DNA of 64,000 nt from JAHEEL01 sp963700375 (lineage in GTDB: Bacteria; Actinomycetota; Acidimicrobiia; Spongiisociales; UBA5794): positions 372,001 through 436,000 of the forward strand of contig CAVOXF010000004.1 in NCBI GenBank assembly GCA_963700375.1, read 5' to 3'. Below, piece after piece: positions 10,209 to 18,109 of this stretch. How positions within the stretch are numbered: position 1 is the stretch's first letter; every line of letters starts with the position of its first letter. The translations under genes were made by a program, and so were the position numbers. The notes under the pieces were generated by a model that was not told the origin of the DNA, made no database searches, and worked only from the letters and a program-made list of their open reading frames with translations.

Positions 10209-12149
10209 TCAGTAGATGTCGTTGGCGGTGTTGTAGACGTTGAACTTGCCCGTCGGCGTGATGAGCCAGGGGCCGGCGATCCGCAGCTTCTCGGTGAGCG
10301 TGGCGTCGTCGTAGATCACGATCTCTCCGTCGGGATCCCAGACTGACACCCAGACCTCGTCACCATCACGGTTGTACTCGAAATGCACGACACGACCATG
10401 GTCGGCAACCGGGAAACACGTCTCCAGCGCCATCTTCTCCTTGCTGTAGACGCAAGCCTGATGGCTCTCTTCGATGTCGTTGGAGAGCGGCGTGTCCATC
10501 CAGACCCACGGTGAATTGGGGTGGGTCTTGAGGAAGAGGCTGCCGGTACCGGGCAATTCGATCTCGCGAACGACCTTCCACGCGTGCTCAGGGCTGCCCT
10601 CCGGGTCGGCACCGATCAGGGTGAGCTTCCCCTCCCCGATGTGCGTTGTAGCCCAGACCCAGCCGAACTCCGGATCGACCCAGTTCGCGCCACGGCCCGG
10701 GTGGGGAGTATCCCCCGTCTCCACGCCGGCGACGAGTTCTTGTGTCTTGACATCGACCACCATCAGCTTGTTCTGCGCGTTCGCGGCCGTGATGAAGTAG
10801 CGCCCGGTGTGGTCCCATCCGCCATCGTGCAAGAAGAGATCAGCCGGGATCTTCTTCACTATGGGGAAGTCGGGCTGCGAATAGTCCACGATGGCGACGA
10901 ATCCCGACTCCTTCAGGCCCATGACCCACACCGGATCGAAGTGCGAAGCCACAATGGCGGCAACCCGCACCTCCTCAAGTTCGTCACCGTTGATGTCGTC
11001 ACTCAGCACGTCGTGGACAATGAGCGGTTCGAGCGTCTGCCCATCGAAGACAACGTACTGCGGAGGCCAGTAGCAGCCCTCGATGATGTACTGGTCCTCG
11101 TAGCCCTCGAACTTGCTCCCGTCGACGCTGCGGGCATCGAAGCATCCCTGCACCTGTGCGACGATCTCGGGAGTCTCCGTCCAGAGGTCGATCATGGTGA
11201 CCCGGCCGTCGCGACCGACGGCGATGAAGTAGCGCCCGGTCGCCGACGAGCGGAGGATGTGAACCGCGAAACCGGTGTCGATGATCGCGACCTTCTCGTG
11301 CGCGTCCGTGTCCATGATCGCGACCTGCCCCGCGTCACGCAGGATGATGCCGGTGTAGTTCTCCCAGTCGCGAGCGGTCTTCGGTTCGGTCGGCCGATCT
11401 GAAACCGGAACCACGAGATTCCAGGACTCGGTGATTTCTGCGAGACTGAGGGACGGCGGGGTTGGCGGTTCGAGTTGGACGAAGTTGGCCATGAGTTCGA
11501 TCTCTTCGGGGGTCAGGATCCCCGCCTGGCCCCACGCCGGCATGCCTCCCGGCAGGCCGTTGGTGAGAATCGTCTGGAGCCCGACGGTGCCGATCTCGCG
11601 GGTACGTTCCGGTTCGATGTTCGGCCCGGTGGCCCCAACGCGGAGCGTCCCGTGGCATCCCGCGCACCGATTGAAGTACACCCCTGAGGCCTGTTCGAAT
11701 TCCGCCGGGGAGAGCTCGCGCGGACCCTCGGGGGCGGCGGTTGGCGGGGCAACGCCTGAGGACGATTCCAGGTACGCCACCACCTCTGCCACCTGAGCAG
11801 GTTCGAGGCCCAGTGCCGGCATCGAACCCGTGAAGATCTCTGCCGCGTCCGCGTCCTGCGCAGCGAACGTCTCGGGGTCCAAAACCCAGGCTGCGAGCCA
11901 ATCAGGGTTCCGCCTGGTCGTGACACCAGCGAGGTCGGGTCCCACCAGCGGCCCGTCGCCGATCGTGTGACAGACGGAGCACTTCTCTGCGAAGGTGACG
12001 GCGCCCGGCGAATCGTCGGCAACGATCGATCCTGGGTCGGACGCGATGACAACGCGTTCCGGCAGCACCTGGGTGCACCCGACGATCGCGATCGCGGCCC
12101 CGGTGACGAGCACCGCGACAGTGACTCTCGACATGCTCGGCCTGGCCAT
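10209..12149 (-). CDS. nirS: cytochrome cd1 nitrite reductase with an extra N-terminal cytochrome c domain
   Basis: Dissimilatory NO-forming nitrite reductase, exported. Residues 1-25 form a lipoprotein signal with a lipobox-like AIVGC at Cys25. A first cytochrome c domain (about 45-130) has CSVCH at 57-61. A second (about 145-228), with CAGCH at 162-166, matches the ordinary NirS haem-c domain. The rest is the eight-bladed haem-d1 propeller. The histidines known from Pseudomonas NirS are kept: the d1 ligand in TGFAVH, and the two active-site ones in ASHFDP and FLHDGGWD. The C-terminus GKFNVYNTANDIY is diagnostic. ATG follows GAGGAG by 7 bases. No haem-d1 biosynthesis genes are in the window. 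The gene interrupts the usual tsnR-pheS neighbourhood, suggesting insertion. Confidence 0.95.
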   Translation of the reverse strand: MARPSMSRVTVAVLVTGAAIAIVGCTQVLPERVVIASDPGSIVADDSPGAVTFAEKCSVCHTIGDGPLVGPDLAGVTTRRNPDWLAAWVLDPETFAAQDADAAEIFTGSMPALGLEPAQVAEVVAYLESSSGVAPPTAAPEGPRELSPAEFEQASGVYFNRCAGCHGTLRVGATGPNIEPERTREIGTVGLQTILTNGLPGGMPAWGQAGILTPEEIELMANFVQLEPPTPPSLSLAEITESWNLVVPVSDRPTEPKTARDWENYTGIILRDAGQVAIMDTDAHEKVAIIDTGFAVHILRSSATGRYFIAVGRDGRVTMIDLWTETPEIVAQVQGCFDARSVDGSKFEGYEDQYIIEGCYWPPQYVVFDGQTLEPLIVHDVLSDDINGDELEEVRVAAIVASHFDPVWVMGLKESGFVAIVDYSQPDFPIVKKIPADLFLHDGGWDHTGRYFITAANAQNKLMVVDVKTQELVAGVETGDTPHPGRGANWVDPEFGWVWATTHIGEGKLTLIGADPEGSPEHAWKVVREIELPGTGSLFLKTHPNSPWVWMDTPLSNDIEESHQACVYSKEKMALETCFPVADHGRVVHFEYNRDGDEVWVSVWDPDGEIVIYDDATLTEKLRIAGPWLITPTGKFNVYNTANDIY

Positions 12150-12191
12150 CGCTCAGCTCCTCGATCCGCAGTCCCAGACAGGGTCTTCAGG

Positions 12192-12220
12192 ATCTTATGC
12201 AGATGGGCGAGAGATGTCCA
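12192..12220 (-). promoter_or_regulatory. nirS promoter
   Basis: On the minus strand TGGACA, 17 bases, then TAAGAT gives a near-consensus housekeeping promoter. Transcription would start near 12185, about 35 bases before the nirS ATG. Just upstream of the -35 lies an AT-rich patch with TAAGT-N3-TAAGT (about 12226-12240), a possible regulator site that does not match an FNR, DNR or known NsrR box I can name. Confidence 0.6.
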
Positions 12221-12248
12221 GTTCCATACTTAGCAACTTACTATCTAT

Positions 12249-12983
12249 CTAGAGACGGCCGAGGGCGTACATGGCGATGGCGCCGGCCACTGCAGCGTTG
12301 AGGCTCTCGGCCTCGCCCGGCATCGGGATCGTGACCTCGACATCGCACTGAGCGACGAGCTCGTCGGGGAGGCCGTGGGCCTCGTTCCCGATCAGCAGAG
12401 CGAGGGGCTGCCGCAGTATCACGTCGGCAGGGGCGAGGCCGCCGCTCACGATGGTCGCCACCGGGGCGAGGCCGGCAGCGCTGAGATCATCGATCGACTG
12501 CACGCGCACGGCCGGGTGGGAGAACTGAGTTCCGGCGCTGGCCCGGAGTACCTTCGGACTCCAGGGATCAGCGCCGTCGAGTAGCGCAGACTGCCATCCC
12601 AACGCGGCTGCCGTGCGGATCAGTGTTCCGGTGTTGCCCGGATCGCTGATGCCGACGGCGACAACCGTCTGAACACGTTCCAGCGGCTTCGTTTCGGGGA
12701 TTGCCACGACCGCGACTACATCCTGCGGCTCGACCGTCGTCGAGAGCGCTTCGATCACGGGACGGCTCACCTCGAACACCTGCGACCCAGCGGCCTCACA
12801 GCGATCGGCGAGACTCCCCCGCTCGAGCGTATACACCTCGATCGGCACGAGACCGGCCTCGAAGGCAGCCTCAACCAGCTTGGCCCCCTCGACCACGGTC
12901 CGTCCGGTCTGGCGACGCTCGCGGGACCGGTGCAGGCGCTTGACCGCCTTCACGCGCTCGTTCGCCGTGGATTCGATGCGCAT
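12249..12983 (-). CDS. tsnR: TrmH/SpoU-family RNA 2'-O-methyltransferase
   Basis: SpoU-class SPOUT methyltransferase, 244 residues, predicted to methylate a ribose in rRNA or tRNA using S-adenosylmethionine. An N-terminal substrate-binding domain (about 1-85) is followed by the knotted catalytic domain with the three SpoU motifs: SDPGNTGTLIRTAAALG, LLIGNEAHGL and IPMPGEAESLNAAVAGAI. From memory it occupies the place of tsnR after rplT in mycobacteria. The precise target cannot be told from sequence. About 100 bases separate it from nirS on the same strand. Confidence 0.85.
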   Translation of the reverse strand: MRIESTANERVKAVKRLHRSRERRQTGRTVVEGAKLVEAAFEAGLVPIEVYTLERGSLADRCEAAGSQVFEVSRPVIEALSTTVEPQDVVAVVAIPETKPLERVQTVVAVGISDPGNTGTLIRTAAALGWQSALLDGADPWSPKVLRASAGTQFSHPAVRVQSIDDLSAAGLAPVATIVSGGLAPADVILRQPLALLIGNEAHGLPDELVAQCDVEVTIPMPGEAESLNAAVAGAIAMYALGRL

Positions 12984-12993
12984 CAGACGAGCA

Positions 12994-13017
12994 GAGACCC
13001 CGCACAGGCGGGGTCTC
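12994..13017 (-). terminator. strong hairpin after rplT
   Basis: GAGACCCCGC and GCGGGGTCTC form a perfect 10-bp stem with a 4-base loop in the 64-base gap between rplT and tsnR. The U-run after it on the minus strand is poor, so it may act as a partial terminator that lowers expression of tsnR relative to the ribosomal protein genes. Confidence 0.65.
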
Positions 13018-13047
13018 CCTCAATCCGTCCGGTTCGTCCGAGTGAGG

Positions 13048-13407
13048 TCACTCTGGATTCGCCGCTCCAGCGACCTCGACGAGCGCCGAGAAGGCCGTCG
13101 GATCATTGACCGCCATGTCGGCGAGCATCTTCCGGTCGACATCGATGTCCGCGGCCTTGAGACCAGCCATGAACCGGGAGTACGTCGTGCCGTTCAGACG
13201 TGCAGCGGCATTGATGCGCTGGATCCAGAGACGCCGGAACTGGCCCTTGCGTGCTCGGCGATCCCGGTACGCGTATTGCATCGAGTGCATCACCTGCTCG
13301 TGGGCGGTGCGGTACCGGCGACTCCTCGCGCCTCCGTAGCCGGAGGCGCGGTCCATTACCTTGCGATGTTTCTTCTTTGCGTTGATTGAACGCTTCACAC
13401 GTGCCAT
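13048..13407 (-). CDS. rplT: 50S ribosomal protein L20
   Basis: 119 residues, the usual length, with the conserved start MARVKRSINAKKKHRKVMD. L20 is an assembly protein of the large subunit that binds 23S rRNA. It follows rpmI by 10 bases in the standard infC-rpmI-rplT operon. In other bacteria L20 or IF-3 autoregulates this operon through the leader, which here also has structure. Confidence 0.98.
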   Translation of the reverse strand: MARVKRSINAKKKHRKVMDRASGYGGARSRRYRTAHEQVMHSMQYAYRDRRARKGQFRRLWIQRINAAARLNGTTYSRFMAGLKAADIDVDRKMLADMAVNDPTAFSALVEVAGAANPE

Positions 13408-13417
13408 CGATTGACTC

Positions 13418-13612
13418 CTAGTTCCCCAGCAGGCGGTTCATGCGCTTCTCGTTACCGCCATCGAGGATCTTGTTGCCCTTGACGCGACGCCAGCGACTCG
13501 TTGACTTCTTGTGACGGTTGTGGCCTCGCCACGCCTTCGTGGTCCGCACCTTCCCGCTGCCGGTGCGTTTGAAGCGTTTCGCTGCACCTTTGTGGGTCTT
13601 CATCTTCGGCAC
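13418..13612 (-). CDS. rpmI: 50S ribosomal protein L35
   Basis: 64 residues, very basic, beginning MPKMKTHKGAAKRFKRTGSG and ending in the typical KRMNRLLGN region. It is a structural protein of the large subunit. It lies 12 bases after infC and 10 bases before rplT. Confidence 0.98.
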   Translation of the reverse strand: MPKMKTHKGAAKRFKRTGSGKVRTTKAWRGHNRHKKSTSRWRRVKGNKILDGGNEKRMNRLLGN

Positions 13613-13624
13613 GTTTCCACTCTC

Positions 13625-14269
13625 CTACTCGTCGTCCGCAGCATCGACGACGACTTCTTCGTCGACCGCGGTCTCGACCTCTTCGATCTTCTCTTCGACG
13701 ACGTCTTCGATGAATGGTTCATCCATGACGTCTTCATCGGTGTCTTCCACAACTCGATCCGCGTTCCGGACGGGAGCGAGGACCATCGTCATCTGACGAC
13801 CTTCGAGCCGCGGCGTAGTCTCGACTTCTCCGTAGTCCGCAACGCTGTCACGAAGCCGGCTGAGGATTCCATTCCCGATCTCTGGGTGCGTGACTTCACG
13901 ACCACGGAACCGCATCGTGACCTTGACCTTGTCGTTGTCCTGCAGGAAGCGAATCACCCGCTGCCGCTTCACCTCGAAGTCACTCGCCCCGATCTTGGGT
14001 CGGAACTGGACTTCTTTGATCACGGTGCGGGTCTGCTTCTTGCGAGCCTCTCTCGCCTTCACGGACTGCTCGTACTTGAACTTTCCGTAGTCCATGAGAC
14101 GCACAACGGGGGGCCTGGCCTCTGGGGCGACCTCGACGAGGTCGAGTTCCAACTGTGCTGCCAGCCAGCGAGCCTCTTCGATCGACTTGATGCCAATCTG
14201 CTCTCCGGCCGGGTCGACAAGGCGAACTTCCTTGACCCGAATGCGTTCGTTGACCCTGGGCTCCTTGAT
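13625..14269 (-). CDS. infC: translation initiation factor IF-3, AUC start codon
   Basis: Binds the 30S subunit and checks start-codon and initiator tRNA selection. The conserved N-domain (EPRVNERIRVKEVRLVDPAG) lies upstream of the first conventional start codon (TTG at 14152), which would cut it off. An ATC at 14269, 7 bases after AGGAGG, starts the complete protein of 214 residues. infC is known to use rare AUU/AUC/AUA starts in many bacteria as part of autoregulation. The C-domain ends near residue 175. An acidic tail follows (DEDVMDEPFIEDVVEEKIEE and onward), longer than in E. coli but common in actinobacteria. Confidence 0.95.
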   Translation of the reverse strand: MKEPRVNERIRVKEVRLVDPAGEQIGIKSIEEARWLAAQLELDLVEVAPEARPPVVRLMDYGKFKYEQSVKAREARKKQTRTVIKEVQFRPKIGASDFEVKRQRVIRFLQDNDKVKVTMRFRGREVTHPEIGNGILSRLRDSVADYGEVETTPRLEGRQMTMVLAPVRNADRVVEDTDEDVMDEPFIEDVVEEKIEEVETAVDEEVVVDAADDE

Positions 14270-14279
14270 CGGAGTACCT

Positions 14280-14306
14280 CCTGCTCGTACGTGTCGACGA
14301 AGCAGG
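14280..14306 (-). promoter_or_regulatory. hairpin overlapping the infC Shine-Dalgarno
   Basis: CCTGCT (14301-14306) can pair with AGCAGG (14280-14285); the latter overlaps half of the AGGAGG that precedes the AUC start. The 5' arm is part of the 13-base sequence AGGCGCCTGCTTC, which is repeated exactly at 14391-14403 and could compete for the same pairing. A translational control role is inferred. Confidence 0.4.
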
Positions 14307-14325
14307 CGCCTGGTGCCAATACAGA

Positions 14326-14350
14326 AGGCAGCACGACGCGAGTGCTGCCT
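14326..14350 (-). terminator. attenuator or terminator hairpin in the infC leader
   Basis: AGGCAGCAC and GTGCTGCCT form a perfect 9-bp stem with a 7-base loop, followed on the minus strand by the U-rich TTCTGTATT. It lies between the predicted infC promoter and infC. It could be an attenuator of infC-rpmI-rplT, or the end of the riboflavin operon transcript reading in from ribH. Confidence 0.6.
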
Positions 14351-14427
14351 GAAAGTGCGACCCGGCTCACCTCAGTCGGCGGCAGGGTGGGAAGCAGGCG
14401 CCTCCGCTTGCGTCAGTTGTCACCGGA

Positions 14428-14456
14428 ACAGTAGACGCGGTCTTTCGGTACTTCAA
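14428..14456 (-). promoter_or_regulatory. putative infC operon promoter
   Basis: TTGAAG, 17 bases, TACTGT on the minus strand. Initiation near 14421 would give a leader of about 150 bases containing both direct-repeat arms and the 9-bp hairpin. The remaining gap up to ribH (14457-14545) shows nothing else recognisable. Confidence 0.45.
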
Positions 14457-14545
14457 TCGCAGGGTGGGAGACACGAGCGATGTGCGCGGTTGGCCTCACC
14501 TTCATTGTGGGTGCTCCCAGGCGCCCCCCTGCGTCGTCGCTGGCG

Positions 14546-15007
14546 CTACTCCGCTACTCGCTTCAACAGGTTCGCTGTGCGGATGGCGGCTTCCGCGGCT
14601 TCTCGGCCCTTGTTCTTCTCGTCGGCGGCGCTTCTGGCGAAGGCGTGGGCAGGGTCCGTCACCGTGAGGATGCCAAACGAGATCGGCACACCGGTGTCGA
14701 GCATGACCCGCATGAGGCCCTCCGATGCTCGCGAGGCGATGTACTCGTAGTGGTCGGTCTCACCCTTGACCACGGCCCCGAGTCCGATGACGGCGTCATA
14801 GCCCTGTGTCGCGAGCCGTTGGGCGACGACCGGCACTTCGAAAGCCCCCTCGACATCGACCAAGGTGATGTCGCTGCCGTCGGCCTCCTCGAGAACCTCG
14901 AGCGCTCCTCGCAGCAGCCCATCGGTTACCGGTTGATTGAACAGCGACCGGACGATGCCCACACGGAGCGTCGATGCGTCGAGATCGCCGCGAACCGGGC
15001 CGTTCAT
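14546..15007 (-). CDS. ribH: 6,7-dimethyl-8-ribityllumazine synthase
   Basis: Penultimate step of riboflavin synthesis: condenses the ribityl-aminouracil with 3,4-dihydroxybutanone phosphate. 153 residues, the normal length. Family blocks GLGAVVKGETDHYEYIA (with the catalytic His) and GVPISFGILTV are clear. The start overlaps the end of ribBA, and it is the last gene of the ribD-ribE-ribBA-ribH operon. Confidence 0.96.
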   Translation of the reverse strand: MNGPVRGDLDASTLRVGIVRSLFNQPVTDGLLRGALEVLEEADGSDITLVDVEGAFEVPVVAQRLATQGYDAVIGLGAVVKGETDHYEYIASRASEGLMRVMLDTGVPISFGILTVTDPAHAFARSAADEKNKGREAAEAAIRTANLLKRVAE

Positions 15008-16209
15008 CGCTCACCCCTCAAGTGGCCAAGCTTCTCCTCTTTGGTCTTGAGGTAGAACTGGTTGTGGCTGTTCTGGCCAACCCAAAGGGGGATGCGCTCG
15101 CTGACCTCGACGCCAAAGCCTTCGAGCTGGCCGATCTTCTCCGGATTGTTGGTGACGAGTCGGACGCTCGACACCTTGAGGTCGTGGAGGATCTGGGCGT
15201 CGACGCCGTAGTGGCGGCTGTCAACGGCGTGCCCGATCTGTTCGTTGGCCTCGACCGTGTCGAAACCCTGCTCCTGGAGGCGGTACGCAGCGAGCTTGTC
15301 GAGCAACCCGGTGCCTCTCCCCTCGTGCGTCGGGTTGTACACGATTACGCCCTCCCCTTCCTTCGCGATCAGGTCCATCGAATCGCGAAGCTGCACGCCG
15401 CAGTCGCACCGGAGGCTCCCAAACACATCACCGGTCAGACAGACCGAATGCAGTCGGGTGAGCACATCATCTCTCCCGGTCACGTCGCCGAGGACCAGAG
15501 CGATGTGCTCGGATCCGGTGTCGTTTGCCCGGTATCCGATCGCGCGGAAGTCACCGGACGTCGTCGGCAACGCCGCCTCGGCAACTCTCGTCACCAGGGC
15601 CTCGTTGCGCCAGCGATAGGCCACGAGGTCCTCGATCGTGACGATCGGGATGTCGTGCTCATCCGCGAACGACATCAGCGACTCGCCGCGAGACATCGTC
15701 CCATCGTCGTTGACGACCTCGCACAGTACGCCGGCGGGTGCAAGCCCTGCGAGGCGGGCAAGGTCCACGGCTGCCTCAGTGTGGCCCGGTCTGACCAGTA
15801 CGCCGCCCGGCTGATAACGGAGCGGGAAGACGTGGCCGGGCCGATGAAAGTCCTCTGCCGTCATCGCCGGATCTGCTGCCGCCCTGATGGTTCGGGCGCG
15901 GTCGCTGGCCGAGATGCCGGTGGTCGTTCCATCAGCGATATCGATGGACACGGTGAACGCCGTCTTGTGCGAGTCGGTGTTCTCGATCACCATCAGCGGA
16001 AGTTTCAACTCATCGAGGCGCTGGCCGGTCATCGGAAGGCAGATCAGGCCGCTGGTGTGACGGACCATGAACGCGATGTGCTCCGACGTGACCTTCTCGG
16101 CAGCAACGATCAGGTCGCCTTCGTTCTCACGCTCTTCATCGTCGACTACAAGCACCATTGCCCCGCGGGCAATCGCCTCGATGGCGTCTTCGATCTTCGC
16201 GTAGTTCAT
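15004..16209 (-). CDS. ribBA: bifunctional 3,4-dihydroxy-2-butanone-4-phosphate synthase / GTP cyclohydrolase II
   Basis: Supplies both precursors of riboflavin. Residues about 1-200 form the RibB domain (acidic loop DDEERENEGDLI; HTEAAVDLARLAG). Residues about 205-401 form the GTP cyclohydrolase II domain with the zinc cysteines (C, then LRCDCGVQ) and the VRLVTNNPEKIGQL block. 401 residues is typical of the fused protein. It overlaps ribE and ribH by 4 bases each, so the operon is translationally coupled. Confidence 0.96.
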   Translation of the reverse strand: MNYAKIEDAIEAIARGAMVLVVDDEERENEGDLIVAAEKVTSEHIAFMVRHTSGLICLPMTGQRLDELKLPLMVIENTDSHKTAFTVSIDIADGTTTGISASDRARTIRAAADPAMTAEDFHRPGHVFPLRYQPGGVLVRPGHTEAAVDLARLAGLAPAGVLCEVVNDDGTMSRGESLMSFADEHDIPIVTIEDLVAYRWRNEALVTRVAEAALPTTSGDFRAIGYRANDTGSEHIALVLGDVTGRDDVLTRLHSVCLTGDVFGSLRCDCGVQLRDSMDLIAKEGEGVIVYNPTHEGRGTGLLDKLAAYRLQEQGFDTVEANEQIGHAVDSRHYGVDAQILHDLKVSSVRLVTNNPEKIGQLEGFGVEVSERIPLWVGQNSHNQFYLKTKEEKLGHLRGER

Positions 16210-16820
16210 ACACGAGCCTCCATCAGTCGTTCAACGTATTTGGCAAGAATGTCCGCTTCGAGGTTGGATCGGTCGCCGACCTCCTTGACTCCGAGCACGG
16301 TGACATCGAGGGTGTGAGGGATCAAGACGATCTCGAACCATGGTTCGGCGGCATGCACATCCGATACGGCGGTGATCGTCAGGCTGACCCCGTCGACCGT
16401 GACGGATCCCTTCTCCACGAGATACTGAGCGAGCGTGGTGGGCGCTGTGATCCGGATGCGTCGGGAATCCCCTTCCGACGCTATCGATGCGATGACGCCC
16501 ACGCCGTCGACATGCCCCTGAACGACGTGACCGTCGAACCGCCCGCCTGCCGCCTCGACCGGACGCTCCAGGTCGACGGGCGAACCCGCGACGAGGTCGC
16601 CGAGGTTGGTGCGCTGCAGAGTCTCGGCAACGGCCTCGACGGTGAAGCGGTTGTTGTTGATCGAGATGGCCGTCAGGCACACGCCGTTCACCGCGATCGA
16701 GTCACCGATCGAGAGACCCGCGCAGGTCCGTGGCGCGACGATGGTGAGCGCTGCGCCTCCGTTTGTGGGCTCCGAGGCATGCACGGCTCCGAGTTCGCTG
16801 ACGATTCCGGTGAACATCAC
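16206..16820 (-). CDS. ribE: riboflavin synthase alpha chain
   Basis: Last step of riboflavin synthesis, dismutation of two lumazines. 204 residues made of two similar barrels (about 1-95 and 96-190); the diagnostic N-terminus MFTGIV is present, preceded by an extra Met. The ATG overlaps the ribD stop, and its own stop overlaps the ribBA start. Confidence 0.96.
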   Translation of the reverse strand: MMFTGIVSELGAVHASEPTNGGAALTIVAPRTCAGLSIGDSIAVNGVCLTAISINNNRFTVEAVAETLQRTNLGDLVAGSPVDLERPVEAAGGRFDGHVVQGHVDGVGVIASIASEGDSRRIRITAPTTLAQYLVEKGSVTVDGVSLTITAVSDVHAAEPWFEIVLIPHTLDVTVLGVKEVGDRSNLEADILAKYVERLMEARV

Positions 16821-17914
16821 GTCTCTTTCTCGAGTGTTGCGTCGACCCGGATATCCGAACCGATCTGGGTGACTTTGGCGATCGAGACTCCAACGGCGTC
16901 GTCGATCGTCTCGAACGTCCCCGTGACGGCCGGCAGGCCCGTTCCGATTGCGAGCTTCGCCCCGATGTAGAAGACGATCTGGTCGACGATGCCCGCCCGA
17001 AGGGCTGACCCGGCAACGGTCGGCCCTCCTTCGATGAGCAGCGAGAGCATGCCTTCGCTCCCGAGGTGCTTCACGACGTCGACGAGGTCAACGCCGTTGG
17101 GCCCAGGGTGGACGATCTGGACGCGATAGCCCGCAGGCGAGGGGCCGTTGCCGGAAGCGAAGATGATGGGGTTGCGTTGCAGGATCTGAGCGTCCCGAGG
17201 GATCACGCGGCTCCCGGTCACGACAACCGGACGCGGCTGCGGCCCCGAGTGGCCCTCGAGGCGCACGTCAAGGCGGGGGTCGTCGGCGATCACCGTCCCG
17301 GCGCCGACGAGTATCGAGTCGTGAGAAGCGCGAAGCCGATGACCGTCACTCCGCGCCGCGGGCCCGGTGATCCACTTCGAGGTTCGGTCTGCAGCGGCCG
17401 CCTGACCGTCGAGCGTGGCCGCCATCTTGAGGGTCACCAGGGGACGGCCCGTGGCGCGGTGGTGGAAGTAGGCCGGGTCGTTGGCGATGACCGCTTCCTC
17501 TTCGATCCCCGTCTCGACCTCGATGCCCGCTTCTCTCAGCGCGGCAATGCCGCGACCGGCGACTCGTGGATCCGGGTCGAGTGCGCCGACGAGGACCCGG
17601 TCGACACCGGCCTGAATCACGGCATCTACGCACGGCGGCGTGCGCCCGTGGTGGGCACAGGGTTCGAGGGTGACGAATAGGGTGGCGCCGCGAGCGGCAG
17701 ATCCGGCGTCTGCGAGCGCCGCGGCCTCGGCATGTACGGAGCCGGCCTGGAGATGGGCGCGCTCAGCGATCACCCTCCCGGCCGGGTTCACCAGAATCGC
17801 ACCGACCCGTGGATTCGGATGCGGGTTCGTTGCCTCGGTCAGGCCGATGGCACGGCGCATCACCTCGTCCACGCGGTGCGCTTGGAACAGATTGTCCTCA
17901 ACGCGACGCGTCAC
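16817..17914 (-). CDS. ribD: bifunctional diaminohydroxyphosphoribosylaminopyrimidine deaminase / reductase
   Basis: Second and third steps of riboflavin synthesis. An N-terminal zinc deaminase domain has HAEAAAL and the PCAHHGRTPPC zinc ligands. A C-terminal reductase domain follows (MAATLDGQAAA; VGAGTVIADDP; EGGPTVAGSAL). The open frame extends upstream into the FMN riboswitch, so the true start is taken as GTG at 17914, 4 bases after AAGGAGG, giving 365 residues. Its ribosome site is part of the riboswitch P1 helix. It is the first gene of the rib operon. Confidence 0.95.
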   Translation of the reverse strand: MTRRVEDNLFQAHRVDEVMRRAIGLTEATNPHPNPRVGAILVNPAGRVIAERAHLQAGSVHAEAAALADAGSAARGATLFVTLEPCAHHGRTPPCVDAVIQAGVDRVLVGALDPDPRVAGRGIAALREAGIEVETGIEEEAVIANDPAYFHHRATGRPLVTLKMAATLDGQAAAADRTSKWITGPAARSDGHRLRASHDSILVGAGTVIADDPRLDVRLEGHSGPQPRPVVVTGSRVIPRDAQILQRNPIIFASGNGPSPAGYRVQIVHPGPNGVDLVDVVKHLGSEGMLSLLIEGGPTVAGSALRAGIVDQIVFYIGAKLAIGTGLPAVTGTFETIDDAVGVSIAKVTQIGSDIRVDATLEKET

Positions 17915-17916
17915 AC

Positions 17917-18038
17917 GCCCTCCTTCTCCCATCCGGACTGTCACCGTCGGCCCCGGAGTTTCACCGGATCCACCCCATGGCATGGGGGTCGCGGGCTTTC
18001 ACCGCCGGTCGGGAATTGCACCCTGCCCTGAAGGGGGC
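17917..18038 (-). promoter_or_regulatory. FMN riboswitch (RFN element)
   Basis: The minus strand carries the conserved RFN blocks in order: AGGGCAGGGTGCAATTCCC, GACCGGCGGT, AAAGCCCGCGA, GGTGAAACTCCGGGGCCGAC and GGTGACAGTCCGGATGGGAG. P1 is formed by GCCCCCTTC (18030-18038) with GAAGGAGGGC (17917-17926), with one bulged base. That 3' arm contains the ribD Shine-Dalgarno AAGGAGG. FMN binding should therefore hide the ribosome site directly, a translational off-switch. No clear promoter is visible; TTGACG and TATTCT occur just upstream but are badly spaced. Confidence 0.95.
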
Positions 18039-18109
18039 ACCATGAAGAATAGCGACGTCAAGCGCGTGTTCGGCCGCTGACATCAACTGGATGCCGAGTC
18101 GCCGAGGAG

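Noticed and set aside
12226..12240. FNR/DNR or E. coli-type NsrR box upstream of nirS
   Set aside because: The sequence lacks TTGAT-N4-ATCAA or a matching inverted repeat; only a direct repeat is present.
14326..14350. Firmicutes-type L20 leader RNA
   Set aside because: The hairpin is real but I could not recognise the L20-binding pseudoknot or core motifs, so the family name is not used.
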